From: Apium graveolens | Lineage: Eukaryota; Streptophyta; Magnoliopsida; Apiales; Apiaceae | Assembly (NCBI RefSeq): GCF_009905375.1 | Contig: NC_133657.1 | Location: 68,940,907 to 69,004,906 of the forward strand | DNA length: 64,000 bases | Direction: 5' to 3' | Part shown: positions 34,812 to 46,483 of the stretch, one piece after another | How positions within the stretch are numbered: position 1 is the first letter of the stretch | Layout of the letters: every line of letters begins with the position of its first letter | The notes under the pieces: generated by a model | Database searches by the model: none | The model's input: only the letters and a program-made list of their open reading frames with translations | What the model was told of the DNA's origin: nothing | Program-made: the position numbers and the translations under genes

Positions 34812-36339
34812 TGTTAGGAAATGAATAACACACAGAGGGGGGATGAATGTGTTTTACTATTTTTGGGCTTTTCTTGAATGTTTATGGTTGAACAAAGTTA
34901 ATTAAATCTTGTAGTAAAATGTGTTCATGCAGAAACTAAGCTTGCAGAAAATAAAGAACACATATCTTCAAAACTCAAAAAAAATTATATTAAAATTAAG
35001 ACTGTTTTGCTACAAAATTTCTAGGCTCTTTGTTATAAAGAGCTTAGCTTCTTCTTGAGAGTGTTACAAGAAATTTTATCTAAATTGTTACAACTGACTA
35101 AAGGACCAGTGTTAACTTTATAATTCAGTTAACTGATGGTTTACATAGTGTACAATAAGACATGCTATTAGCTTTTCTAAATTGTCACTTGTCATTTCCA
35201 TTTATAGAAAAGTAGATATTATATTTCTGGCTTAGCATATCTTTAGCATCATGTGATAATTTTAATCTTCCTCTGTCAGTTAATCTTCACCATTGATCTT
35301 GCACATTCTTCATGCTGCTTTTTGTAGACTTGTCAATCCGGCTGTTTGGATTGTTTGTTGATTGTTAATCTTGAATATTGAACTGGTCTGTGATTTTATA
35401 CTTTGAGAATTTTACTCGAGATCTCCAATTAGGCACATAGAGATCTTGACATCTCGATAAGTATAATGACTTATCGAGATCTCTAATGCTCTAGTGAATT
35501 TGGCTTATAGAGGTCTCTGAGTTCTCGAATGAAACTTTAGCTTGTCGAGATCTCTCAGCATTATGTCTTCACTTGGTCTTGTCGACAACTTAGAGTTCTC
35601 TAGTCAATTTTGACTTATCAATATCTCTGATTTCTCTAGTGAACTTTGACTTATCGATAACTCAGAGTTCTCTAATGAATGCAGACTTGTCGATAACTAT
35701 GAGTTCTCTAGTATAGAAATGACTTGTCTATATCTCCGATCTTCATGTTTTCTTGACTTGACGATATCTCACTGAGTTCTCTAGTAGCTTTCCTGACTTC
35801 TTGATAAGTCATTTGGATTTCTCGAATGACTTCTCTATAACACTAAATCTGTGACTTGTAGAGATCCTGACTTAGAGTATTTTTATCCAAACAGATTTAT
35901 TCAACTCCAAGCTTCTTCAAAATTCTTCTGAGGCATGATCTTCTTGATCTTCTTCCAGATAAAATCCTTAGGCTTGATACTGTTTCAGGAAAAAGACTCC
36001 AGTCTGCTCTTTTGTATTTTTACAGACTTTAAGTGTTACAAATACAAAATACAAATTAAGATAACAATACAACTTACTTAGGGTTGTCAATATGACTTAG
36101 TCTTGTTGAGATACAGGCATGTCTTGCACAACAATCTCCCCCAATTTGTGAGAATATTGCCTAACACACATCCATGCCTGTTAACAAGACTAACCCCAAG
36201 CTTAACAGATTATGAAAAGTAACAGTTCATTATTCTACTTAGATCATATGTCCATTTAGCTTTGCTTCATACTTTGATCAGGAACACTAATGATATTGTT
36301 ATTTTCAGTAATCTTTGACATCATCACTTATATATTACA
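34812..36339 (-). repeat. 5' LTR of element A
   Basis: This 1528-bp LTR is the partner of 564-2046. A TATAAA on the minus strand is at 35201-35206. The TATCGA-motif array is at about 35400-35870. The canonical SIRE-type LTR edge (TGTTGTGCAAGAC on the minus strand) is at 36133, but the repeat continues 206 bp to 36339 and takes in an old polypurine tract. Bases 35673-35888 are duplicated exactly at 43702-43917. Confidence 0.93.
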
Positions 36340-36466
36340 CTTTAGACATCGGGTAAAAACCAATGTCTATGAAAAAATATCTTTAACATCAGTAGTGAAG
36401 ACATCAGTCATTTTTTACATAGACATTGGTTTTTAACCGATGTGTAATGTGTTTTTTCTAGTAGTG
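36340..36466. mobile_element. Right terminus of the CACTA-like transposon
   Basis: After the right TSD of element A (CTTTA) the sequence runs through subterminal repeats: ACATCGGGTAAAAACC, CATTGGTTTTTAACCGATG (an imperfect inverted repeat near 36424-36442) and repeated CATCAGT. It ends in GTTTTTTCTAGTAGTG at 36451-36466. Read in reverse, this is CACTACTAGAAAAAAC, the hallmark terminal inverted repeat of plant CACTA (En/Spm) transposons. The next three bases, ATA, would be the 3-bp TSD, but the other end is outside the window, so this is untested. No transposase is visible here. Confidence 0.8.
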
Positions 36467-37695
36467 ATATTTAAATAATTGGACCTGGCTAAAACAATAT
36501 AAAATTTTCAAATGAAATTCGTTTGGCCGATATAATGTCATCATGCTAAAATAAAATACTATATATTATCTTTTCGGTCGTAAATAAAATAATATTCACC
36601 CGAGATACAATAAAACTAAACAAAAAATTAATAATAATTAGCTGGATATGGTTGATATAACGGGCCTGAGGCTAAAACAAATATTTGTTGACTCATGCTA
36701 AAACAAAATAATAAATATTACCTACCAGACTAAAAAAATATATTATTGGACCGGGCTAACACAAAATTAAATTTTGAAAGGTGTTTCGTTGGTCGATAAA
36801 ATGTCATCAAACCAAAATAAAATTACAACAAATAGTGTAATTAGGGATCTTGTTGATATAATAATCTATAACTAAAATCAAATGATATTTTATTGATCAA
36901 CGCTAAAATCAAAATTAAATTCAAACTAAAAATAACCTTATATCATTAATCGGGTTAAAATAGAATTAAAATCTACATAATTTATTGATATGTGTAATTA
37001 AATTTAACCTTACTAGCCGAAATATAGATTTGTGTGTTACAATGTTTCGGTTTATAAAATAATGGGGTTTTCTCAATTTCAATAATGTTTGGGTTTATAC
37101 AATTATAGGGTTTTCTCAATTTCAATAATATCCCTACTACTCTAATAAAATGAAAATATAGATGATTCTATTCAGTATAATAGCGTCAGATTAAAATAAA
37201 TCAATATATACTATCTATCCGGACTAATAAAGTTATACAATTGATCCATGATAAATAAAAATTAAAACAAGATAATAACTAAACCAACTAAAATGAATTA
37301 ATATGTCCTTTTGATTGAACTAACACAATTTTTTTACCATTGATACATAATTTTTTTACCGTTAATCCGGTCTTAAAATAATTAAACTAAAATAAATCTG
37401 AATATAATTAGTTAGATTTAGTTAGTATAACAAAGTAAAGATAATTTATATATTACTGATCTGAGCTAAAATTAAAATTTTATTTAAAATATAAATATAT
37501 TTTATAAATACACATAAAAATCTCAATAAAACTAAAATTTTCAATCTTTTTATTTTTTAAACTAAAATATCAATCACTTATACATCTATGTGTAAATTTT
37601 GATTATTATCAAATCATATTGTGAAAAACTTTAAATAAATAAATTTTAAAGCTTAAATTTTTCACGACAAATTAAAATTAAAAATTATATAATAT
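36467..37695. other. AT-rich DNA with decayed tandem repeats between the two nests
   Basis: No gene is visible. A 79-bp segment at 36481-36559 (GGACCTGGCTAAAACAATAT ...) is repeated at 36748-36826 (GGACCGGGCTAACAC ...) with roughly three-quarters identity and a 267-bp offset. Shorter relics of a CCGGGCTAAAATAAAAT-like unit recur through the interval. A 43-bp tandem duplication lies at 37041-37126. It may be an old satellite or transposon interior. Confidence 0.55.
37041..37126. repeat. 43-bp tandem duplication
   Basis: Two adjacent units beginning AATGTTT(C/G)GGTTTATA (37041-37083 and 37084-37126) differ at only a few positions. Confidence 0.8.
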
Positions 37696-39001
37696 TATTG
37701 TGCAAGACATGCATGTACATAACAAGACTAAGTTTTAATTGACAACCATAAGGATAAGTTGTATGATGATCTATATTTTATTATAATTGTATTCCTTGAG
37801 TCTATAAAAATGTTTAGTAGTTTAGACTAGGGGATTTTTCTTTGAACAACTTTCAAGATAAGGAATAAACTCTGGAAGAAGATCAAATCCTGATCATGCC
37901 TTAGAGAGACGTGTAGCGGCTTGGATTTGAATAAAACTATTCTAGGAAAAATGTTCTAAGTCAGATATCGAAAAGTCACAGATCAAGGAATACCGAGAAG
38001 TATGTCGAGAAGTCCAAAATGACCTATCAAGAAGTTCTAAGAGATATCGAAAAGTCAACCTGCATGTAGAGATCTACAGATATCGACAAGTCAAAATGGA
38101 TATTAGAGCACTGGAGATATCGACAAGTCATTTCTACATGTAGAGATATAGAGATATCGATAAGCCAAAATCCTCATGTAGAGAACTCAAGATGTCGACA
38201 AGTTAAAAGCATATATCGAGAACTGGAGATGTTGACAAGCTATTCTACATGTCGAGAACTAGAGACCTCGACAAATCACTTACATATGTCGAGAACTGAA
38301 GATATCAATAAGTCTCTTTACTTATTGATATGTCACCTCTCTATAGAACAAAAAAAAGAGATCTCGACAAACTATCTCAAATTCAGAATATAAACAAGTT
38401 CAAGATTCAAGGTTATCAGTCAATAAACAATTCATTCACTAAATTGGAAAGACTACAAAAGCAGCTTGAAGAATATAAGATCAAGGACAAAGATTCACTG
38501 GACAAAGGATGATCACTGAACTACAAGATTCTGCACAGATTTGCTAACACCGGAAAAAGAAATAGACAAGACAGCTTTAGAAATTGTGTTAGTACATTTT
38601 AGTGCAAGTTTTGTAATCATGTGTTGTTGGTCTATAAAACATGCACGGGTCCTTAGTTTATAAAGTAACAAACGGATCTAGAAAAATCTTGTATTCTCTC
38701 TCAAGATTTGTAGCTGAGTTCTTATTTCTAAGAACACAGATTTGTATCAAGACAAACTTGATTATTACAATTAAGTGAGTTTTTGATAAATTGTCCTGTG
38801 TGCTTACTGTCAGATAATTTATCTCTATAAATTCATATTTGCTTTGTTCAAATTAGCCAAACAACTTCAAAAAAGGATTAAAATTCAAGAAAAACATTCA
38901 CCCTCCCCTGTGTTATATCTGCTATTGAGGTTCTTATAGAAAAGAAGAAGAAAGATATGTTGATGAAGAGCTTTCAGGTTTATTGCATTCAATATCTAAC
39001 A
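37696..39001 (+). repeat. 5' LTR of element B
   Basis: It matches the LTR of A in inverse orientation, starting at TATTGTGCAAGACATGC (the TG is changed to TA) and ending TCTAACA. A TATAAAA box is at 38633-38639. The TATCGA-type array lies at about 37960-38340. Near its 3' end (about 38915-38995) there are some 80 bases with no counterpart in the LTRs of A. It lacks the 206-bp extension seen in A, which supports the canonical boundary. Confidence 0.8.
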
Positions 39002-39003
39002 AG

Positions 39004-39015
39004 TGGTATCAGAGC
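39004..39015 (+). other. Primer-binding site of element B
   Basis: TGGTATCAGAGC, two bases after the LTR end. Confidence 0.93.
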
Positions 39016-39052
39016 AAAATCAGAAAAAAAAACAGATAAAGATCTTGGAAGA

Positions 39053-40455
39053 ATGAGCTCTCAGAATTTAAGTAGTATTAAGATACCTGTCTTTGACAAG
39101 ATCAACTACACACTACGAAAGAAAAAAATGATTGTGTTCATAAGGATGTCCAACCCTATATACATTCATATTCTCAAAAATGGACCCTTCATTCCTATGG
39201 AAAGAATTCCTGAATCCAAAGATGGAGACATGGTCATACTTGCACATTTTGCACCTAAAGATCCGTCAACCTACACAAAGCATGAAAAAGAAAAGGTTTC
39301 ACTGGATAACAGCTTACAACTCATATTGATTGAGTTTATTGATAAAGTGATGTACAATAATATTATCAATTGTGAGTCTGCTAAACAGATCTGGGAGAAA
39401 ATAGAAATACTGTGTGAGGGAATAGAAGAGGTTAGATAAAATCAAAGAAGGATCTTGGTTTCACAGTAGGAGGGTATTATGGCTAAACCTAAGAAAAGTA
39501 TAACTGAATTTTTTGAAAAGTTCAATAAGCTGATAAATATTTTGTAGCTTCATGAAAAATATTATAAAGTTGAAGAGGTCAACCTTAAATTCTTGCTCAC
39601 CCTTACAGATCATTTGGAACAAAAGATATCTTCTATTAGAGAATGAAGAGATTTGAGCAGAATAACTCTGGAAGTCTTGTATGGTATCTTGAAGACCTAT
39701 TAGCTGGAAATATTACATAGGAAGTCATTGAGAGCTGGTCAAGGACATGTTGTTGATGAAACTAGTGCCTTGGTAGCCAATGATAGAAAAATATCTGAAT
39801 ATAAACTAGAAGCTCAGACACCGGTTGTTCAATCTGTTTTGCAGAAAAATAAGAAACCACAAAAGCAAGTCATATAAAGCTAGAGGAGGATGAATTCTAC
39901 ACCCTTGATGAACTGGATGAGATGGACCAGTCAATGGCTTAACTTGCAAGAAAATTCTTTAACATAAGGGTTAAGAATCCATAGTACTTCAAGATCAAGG
40001 GTTACACATCCAACAACAACAGCAATTGGAAAGGAAAAACTCAGTTCAATTCAGTTGGAAAAAGTGGCTACAAGTCAGGGTCTGTTGATAGATCAAAGAT
40101 AATGTATTATAGCTATGATGAACTAGGTCACTTTTCCACTGAGTGAAGAAATCCAAAGAAAGTGAAGAAATATGAATCTTATTTAGAGTTAGAATCAAAT
40201 TATGAAGCACTCTTGAGAAAGCAACAAGGAAATGCTTATATTTTAGAAGGCAAAAGTCGGGATAATATAGATGATGAGGATGACTATGAAGAATATGGAA
40301 ATTATGCTCTCATGACTCTAGAGCAAGGATAATCATCTGCATCCAAATCAGAGGTACCAATTCTAACAACAATTAAATTAAATGACACTCAATTAAAGAA
40401 ACTGTTGAGAAAATGAGTGTAGAGATGTTTCATATCCAAATTAGATGTTTCATAT
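39053..40455 (+). pseudogene. gag of element B (multiple stops)
   Basis: The ATG at 39053 begins MSSQNLSSIKIPVFDK. It is open to a stop at 39437-39439, then continues in frame patches with at least five more stops. The zinc knuckle is damaged (YYSYDELGHFSTE followed by a stop, where CFNCAELGHFATEC stands in A), so the first Cys pair is lost. The homology ends at about 40455 in gag, where the sequence jumps to the integrase C-terminal region. Confidence 0.85.
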
Positions 40456-42653
40456 TCACTCAAAACAGATATCTAATCAACAAAAACCTTGGCAAGTCAC
40501 CCTACTCAATTTGTCAAAGAGAAAGCTTATTATGAAGCATCTGCATGTGTTTGTAAGCAAATGCTTTGTGCTCAAAGGAAACTCTGAATATGTTGGAAAA
40601 TTTGACTCTAAAGTTTTTGAAGCTATTTTTATGGGATATTCATTGGAAAGAACTGCCTACAGAGTTTATGTGCTAGAGCAAAAGAAAATTATGGAAAGCA
40701 CATATGTGACCTTTGATGATGACAAGTGTCCTGGCTTGGAATGCCTTTATGAAAATGAAGTTGAAGCCCTAAAGTTTGAAAATTTAAACAACTATAGTGA
40801 TTCTGAAGATGATAGTGAAATCAACACAAACAACATGATCGAGGAAGAATCAAATGAACCAGTGAACTGTGAAGATGATAATTCATCTCAAAGTAGAAAC
40901 TCACCTGAATTTGATGGCACAAACTCAGGGGGAGAAAGATATGACATTTCTGAAAGTCATGCCAATAATGAAGAAAATGCAAACAACTCTAGTCAACAAG
41001 ATCACACCATAAAATGGTATAGGAGTCACACAAGAGATGCTATAATTGGTGATCCAAATATTGGAGCGAGAACTAGAACTGCCACTTCAAATGAATGCTT
41101 CCATGCATGCTTTCTTTCTCAAATTGAGCCTAAGAAAACCAATGAAGCTCTACTTGATCCTGATTGGATAACTTCCATGTAGTGAGAGCTAAATTAATTT
41201 GAAAGAAATAAAGTTTGGGAATTGGTTCCTGCACCAAAGAACAGAAGTATCATTGGAACAAAATGGATGTATAGGAAGAAGATGGATGAAAATGGAATTA
41301 TGACAAGAAATAAAGCAAGACTGGTTGACAAAGGCTACTCACAAGAAGAAGGAATTGACTATGATGAAAATTTTTCTCTAGTTACAATACTTGAATCAAT
41401 AAAAAAATTTCTTGCATTTGTTGCACACTCAAATTTCATGGTGTATTAAATGGATGTGAAAAGTGCATTCCTAAATGATGAATTGGAAGAAGAAGTTTAT
41501 GTGCAATAGCCACCTGGCTTTGAAGATCCAGAAATTCTAGACTTTATTTATAAACTGTTAAAGGCTCTTTATGGATTGAAGCAAGCACCTAGAGCATGGT
41601 ATGACACACTGTCAGAATTTCTACTCAAACATGGATTCACTTTAGGGACAATTGATAAGACTCTATTCTACAAGCAGCATGGTGATGACATTATCCTAGT
41701 TTAAATATATGTGGATGATATTATTTTTGGTTCAACAAATGAAAATTTATGTCAAAGATTCTCAAGTCTCATGCAGAGTGAATATAAGATGAGCATGATG
41801 GGAGAACTAAGTTACTTCCTTGGCCTTCAAGTTAGCCAGAGAAGTGATGGAATCTTTATCAGTCAAACCAAGTATGTCAAAGATTTGTTGAAAAAATTTA
41901 GAATGGTTGACTGCTCACCTGCATTAACACATATGTCTACAGCTACCAAATTGGATGAAGATAAGAAAGGAAAAAGTGTAGACATTTCAGCTTATAGAGG
42001 AATAATGGGATATTTGCTAACTCAACTGCTAGTAGACCAGACATCATGTTTCTAACATGTTTGTGTGCTAGATTTCAAGAAAATCCCAAAGAATCACATT
42101 TAATGGCTGTCAAGAGGATTTTCAAATATATAAAAAGAACAACAAACTTGGGATTGTGGTATCCAAAGGGAACTGGTTTTGAAGCTGTTGGATACACAGA
42201 TGCAGATTTTGCTGGATGCAGGGTAGACAAAAAGAGTACAAGTGGAAGCTGTCAATTCCTTTGTTAAAGACTTGTATCTTGGTATAGTAAGTAACAACAA
42301 TATGTGTCAACTTCCACAACTGAAGCTAAATACATAGATGCTTGAAGTTATTGTGCTCAAGTGTTTTGGATTAGAAATCAATTAATGGACTATGGCCTAG
42401 TGTTACGTAAAATTCCTATTATGTGTGACAATACTATTGCCATATCTATTGTTGCTAATCTAGTTAATCATTCTAGAACTAATCACATTGATGTTAGGTA
42501 CCATTTTGTTGGAGAACATGCTGCAAATGGTACCATTGAGCTTATTTTTGTTACAAGAGAAAAATAATTAGCGGATATTTTTACTAAACCTTTGGATGAA
42601 CCAACTTTCACTAGACTTGTAGGTGAATTCGGTATGTTAAATTCTTCATCCTA
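40447..42653 (+). pseudogene. pol of element B: end of integrase, RT and RNase H
   Basis: Directly after the gag fragment comes the region following the integrase core (KHLHVFVSKCFVLKGNSEYV, then an acidic Ser/Asn-rich linker). RT follows ([38 protein letters not shown] near 41710, preceded by an in-frame stop) and then RNase H (GYTDADFAGC ... CDNTIAIS) to the end at 42653 (TRLVGEFGMLNSSS). The protease and the catalytic integrase core are missing, so about 2 kb is deleted compared with A. Confidence 0.88.
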
Positions 42654-42771
42654 AAGGCAAAAACTCAACTAATGTGTTGCAGCAGATTAATTTCAGATAA
42701 ATTAAAATTAATTTGATTTAATTAGAAATTAACTGGAATATGATTTATAATCAGAATTCTTTGTATATTTA

Positions 42772-43334
42772 TGTTGAGAATTGGCTAAGTCGAGAATCAT
42801 GATCTGTCTAACAATCAGGATATGATCAACTACTGTGATATGATTATCTGTGGGAAGCTTCATTATCATCTGTTGACAATCTTTAGTCATCCGTTAATAT
42901 ATACAAATGATTATCCGTTGAAGCTACAACATATATCCTTTGATCAGGCTATCCGTTGAGAATGACTTGGATGATAAGTCAGGACTGCGAGATAAATCAG
43001 AAGGTGCTGATTTATAGTATCGTAGTTGATTTAGATATGTATGGAAAGTGATAGAATTATATTGTAACATATCTTATAATTGATATAGGACTGATTATAG
43101 TTGTGTAGTATATAAACATAGAATAGGTTATCACAATATGAGAGCAGTACTCGAGTATTCACATAACCTAGAAGCTCTTAAGAATGTTATTTTTTAGAGA
43201 GTTTTGTAACAGTTTATAAAAGATCAACATAAACTATTATTTGATTCATGTATTCTTACTTTACTTTCATAATACATCGATTTGTTTAGTAATTGTATCC
43301 AACCCCCCTTAAACAATTACTTTACTGGTCAACA
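42772..43334 (+). repeat. LTR of element C
   Basis: It starts TGTTGAGAATTGG and ends GGTCAACA, with the perfect 6-bp terminal inverted repeat TGTTGA/TCAACA. A TATATAAA box is at 43109-43116. It contains ATTATCCGTTGA-type motifs at about 42880-42970, related to the array in the solo LTR at 18065. CCAACCCCCCTTAAACAATT near the end is the SIRE-type R/U5 signature. Confidence 0.8.
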
Positions 43335-43336
43335 TG

Positions 43337-43348
43337 TGGTATTAGAGC
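43337..43348 (+). other. Primer-binding site of element C
   Basis: TGGTATTAGAGC, one mismatch from the Met-tRNA complement, two bases after the LTR end. Confidence 0.88.
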
Positions 43349-43381
43349 GGTCAAATTAATTATTAATTTGCAAAGGTCAAG

Positions 43382-44110
43382 ATGTCTGGAAGTAAGTATG
43401 AAAGCATAAAGATTCCCATCCTGAAGAAAGCTGATTACTCTACATGGAGAGTAAAGATGATGATGTTCCTTAAAGCTATTGATGATTCATATGTTGATAT
43501 CATCAAAACAGGACCTCCATACCCTATGGAAACTGTGGCTATGACCACAGATGCTCCTAAACACTATGTCATGAAGGAAAGATCAAAGTGGGGGCAGGAA
43601 TACTTTGCACAACAGTTTGGACAATGTTATGTCAAACAGAGTGATTGTCTGCAAGACTGCAAAGGAGATATGGGATGCCTTGGAGACATAGTCTCAAGGT
43701 ATAATGAATGCAGACTTGTCGATAACTATGAGTTCTCTAGTATAGAAATGACTTGTCTATATCTCCGATCTTCATGTTTTCTTGACTTGACGATATCTCA
43801 CTGAGTTCTCTAGTAGCTTTCCTGACTTCTTGATAAGTCATTTGGATTTCTCGAATGACTTCTCTATAACACTAAATCTGTGACTTGTAGAGATCCTGAC
43901 TTAGAGTATTTTTATCCTAAACACTATGTCATGAAGGAAAGATCAAAGTGGGGGCAGGAATACTTTGCACAACAGTTTGGACAATGTTATGTCAAACAGA
44001 GTGATTGTCTGCAAGACTGCAAAGGAGATATGGGATGCCTTGGAGACATAGTGCCAAGGTATAATGGTAATAAAGAAAAACAGAAGAGCAGTTCTTGTGC
44101 AAGAATATGA
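43382..44110 (+). pseudogene. gag N-terminus of element C, disrupted by a filler insertion
   Basis: The ATG at 43382 begins MSGSKYESIKIPILKKADYS, then WRVKMMMFLKAIDDSYVDII, a typical SIRE/Maximus gag start. A frameshift before 43660 puts the conserved TAKEIWDALET segment out of frame. At 43702-43917 a piece of the LTR of A is inserted, and the gag segment 43555-43706 is repeated at 43915-44066. Gag stops at the D insertion. Confidence 0.85.
43555..44066. repeat. 152-bp direct repeat flanking a 216-bp copy of LTR A
   Basis: Copies 43555-43706 and 43915-44066 are the same length and differ at two bases (GTCTCAAGG against GTGCCAAGG). Between them, 43702-43917 is identical over all 216 bases to 35673-35888 in the right LTR of A. 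The joints show TAATG and TCC microhomology. Confidence 0.95.
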
Positions 44111-46483
44111 GCAATTTGATGTCAAGGCTTGTAAGAACCCAAAATTTTGATATCGGTAAAAGACCTTTATGAATAGTAACCTTGCAGTTTAATAAAAACT
44201 TTTGCGACCACACTATATACGAGTTTTTAATTTAAGATTCCGATTTGATATTATGATTATATGTGCCAAATGAGTGTATGTAAATGATATTAGTTTTCGA
44301 AGAAAACGAACTTTAAGAAACGACCGAATCTATGAACCATCAAGGATTACGAGAATCACAATATAATTACAAAGTTAAAATCCTACAAGTTCAAATCCAA
44401 GTACGATACTTTAAAGTGTAAAGGACATATAAGAAAGAATTTACCCCGCGAACCGCTTACGAAAATTTATTACGAAAATGAATAAGCGACCAAGAAAATA
44501 CGTAAGCGAACGAATAAACAAACTAAGGCCATGCAAATTCCATGCAAATATAATACAAATAAATTAGAAATTAAATTAATGAAGCTAGCTAATTAAATTA
44601 AAAGCTAGTACAAAACAACTTTCCCTAAAATAAGGATTCTTATTTTTTTTAATCATGATATAGCTTGACAATTGGTGTGCAAGTTAGGCCTAGACTTGGA
44701 AAAAGAAAGGCTTGTTCTATACACCTTAGTAATAGATAAAATGCATACAATTTCCACCATATTTCCAAGAAGCAAGCCAAGCAATTCTCTCTCTCTCTCC
44801 AAAAACACAATGTTGATTTTCAAGAACACTATGTAAAGAAAAATTCATATCTCATGTTCTACTCATTCAAAAATTATCAAATTTTTACCAAACCTCTTCC
44901 ATATCATGGGTAAGTCACACACTAAATTTCATACCCATCCATGAAGTTTTCAATTTTATAAAAATGTTTGAAGTTGAGGGTGAATAGTAACTCTGAAAAT
45001 CACTAACTTGTTTTCTTAATTTTTTATGAAAGTTTAAGGCTCCTAAAGCTAGACCAAGGCTTCATAAAGGATATTAGGACTTTATTAAGTATTAACAAGC
45101 TTCAAGGAAGGTATAAATATTCATCCAAACTTTGTTTAAGTTTTAAGTTTCAAGAAAAGTAAGGATCTTGGATATAAGTATGGTTTTGATGATTGATTTG
45201 ATATTATCTTGATGTTTAGTTAATTAGTTTTAAGGTTGATAATTTTTGCCTCGATAAAATGATGTTCTTGAGAGTAGTTAGTGTTGAGATGATGATTTGA
45301 TGATTGTTGATGGTGGTATAATGATTTAAGACGTAAACGAAACTCGAATCATAATCGTAATCTCGTTAAAACGAACAAAACTTAACTTAAGTTTTGGCAT
45401 TAGTTCCTGTATTTATAAAATATATTTTCATAAAACGTAACACTTGATTATGATATAAAATTTTATAAGGATCGTTTAGGCGCTTGAATCGCTTGATTCC
45501 GATTTACAGATCAAAAGTTATGTCCGTTTTAGTAAAAGGGATTTACGCGACAAAAGTGCTACAAATTACGAATTTGTAAATATAAATGATCGACTTAAAA
45601 ATATTTAAAAATCATGAATTTTTTTACAGATAGTAATAAATAGAGTTTATTAGCTTCCATAAAAATTTCAAGTAGAAATATTGATTTTTTAATTTTATAA
45701 AAATGTCGGAGCCGAGGTCGCGCAGAGTACGAATGTAAAAAACAACCCCTGTTAGGAAACTGGCACTTCGGGATTTTCACCCCTGTTACCGGAAAACAAT
45801 TTTCAAACGATGTGTTATAAATTTTGTCTAGATCGTGTACGCGAAAACGGTGCGTCAATTGAGTTAACTGTTTGAGAGATATCAATGTTTTAGTGAAAGC
45901 GGTTTGAATAGTAAAACTCCGTAGTTGACCAAACTTTTGATATGCTTTTCACCTAATTAAATTCATTTTATCAAAATGAAACTTTTAGAATAAATATTAA
46001 AAGCACTCAAGAAGCTCCTCGAGGTGGTTTCGTATTAAAATACTAATTTTACAATTTATAAAAAATGATAGAATATGAGTCGCGTAATAGTAATATTCGG
46101 TGAAGTCAACTCTAGATACTACTTTGACCGTCCGTTTCGACCAAGGATTGATACTTATTTCGAGTCGGTCGAATATTGGAAATTATGAATTATTGAACTT
46201 ATTAGAATTTAAGTTGGTGATGAGAGTAGGAATGCTGATTAAGATTATGATATTTTTTGAATAGAAAACCCGGAACGAGATGAAGTCGGAAAACGTATCT
46301 TGGATTCCAGGCAAGTTTTCAAACCCTACCTTTTAAGAACTGTTGTGTTGTGAATATTTTATAAAACTGTGATATATGCATGAGATTGCTTTAAACTGTT
46401 TTACGAAGTTTGAGATGTATTACATTACTCAATTGTTGATAATTTGTAGTATATGTTCATTCCGAGTTCGAAATGTTATATTT

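Larger units (their letters stand above)
564..36339 (-). mobile_element. Element A: SIRE/Maximus-like Ty1/copia retrotransposon, interrupted by gypsy element G
   Basis: Two homologous LTRs (564-2046 and 34812-36339) flank an interior whose genes run on the minus strand. From right to left they are primer-binding site, gag, the insertion of element G (10263-33364), the rest of gag, protease, integrase, RT, RNase H, a third-ORF relic and the polypurine tract. The 5-bp TSD CTTTA is perfect (559-563 and 36340-36344). The gag with a CCHC knuckle and the RT motifs match the SIRE/Maximus group. Coding parts carry many stops and frameshifts, so it is dead. Without the insertion it would be about 12.7 kb. 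Confidence 0.92.
37696..42771 (+). mobile_element. Element B: decayed SIRE-like copia, 5' LTR to RNase H
   Basis: A plus-strand relative of A: 5' LTR (37696-39001), primer-binding site, gag, a deleted middle, RT and RNase H, then a short post-pol stretch that matches A (GCAGCAGATTAAT ...). It stops at about 42771, where the LTR of element C begins. No 3' LTR is present in the window. It has many stops. Confidence 0.85.
42772..44129 (+). mobile_element. Element C: 5' end of another SIRE-like element, cut by gypsy D
   Basis: It consists of a 563-bp LTR, a primer-binding site and the gag start, then a scar region with a 216-bp insert and a 152-bp duplication. It ends at 44129 where D begins. 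The rest of C should lie beyond D, outside the window. Confidence 0.8.

Noticed and set aside
43382..43804. A 140-codon ORF as an intact gag
   Set aside because: Its last part is translated from the inserted LTR A fragment, and the conserved gag segment before it is out of frame.
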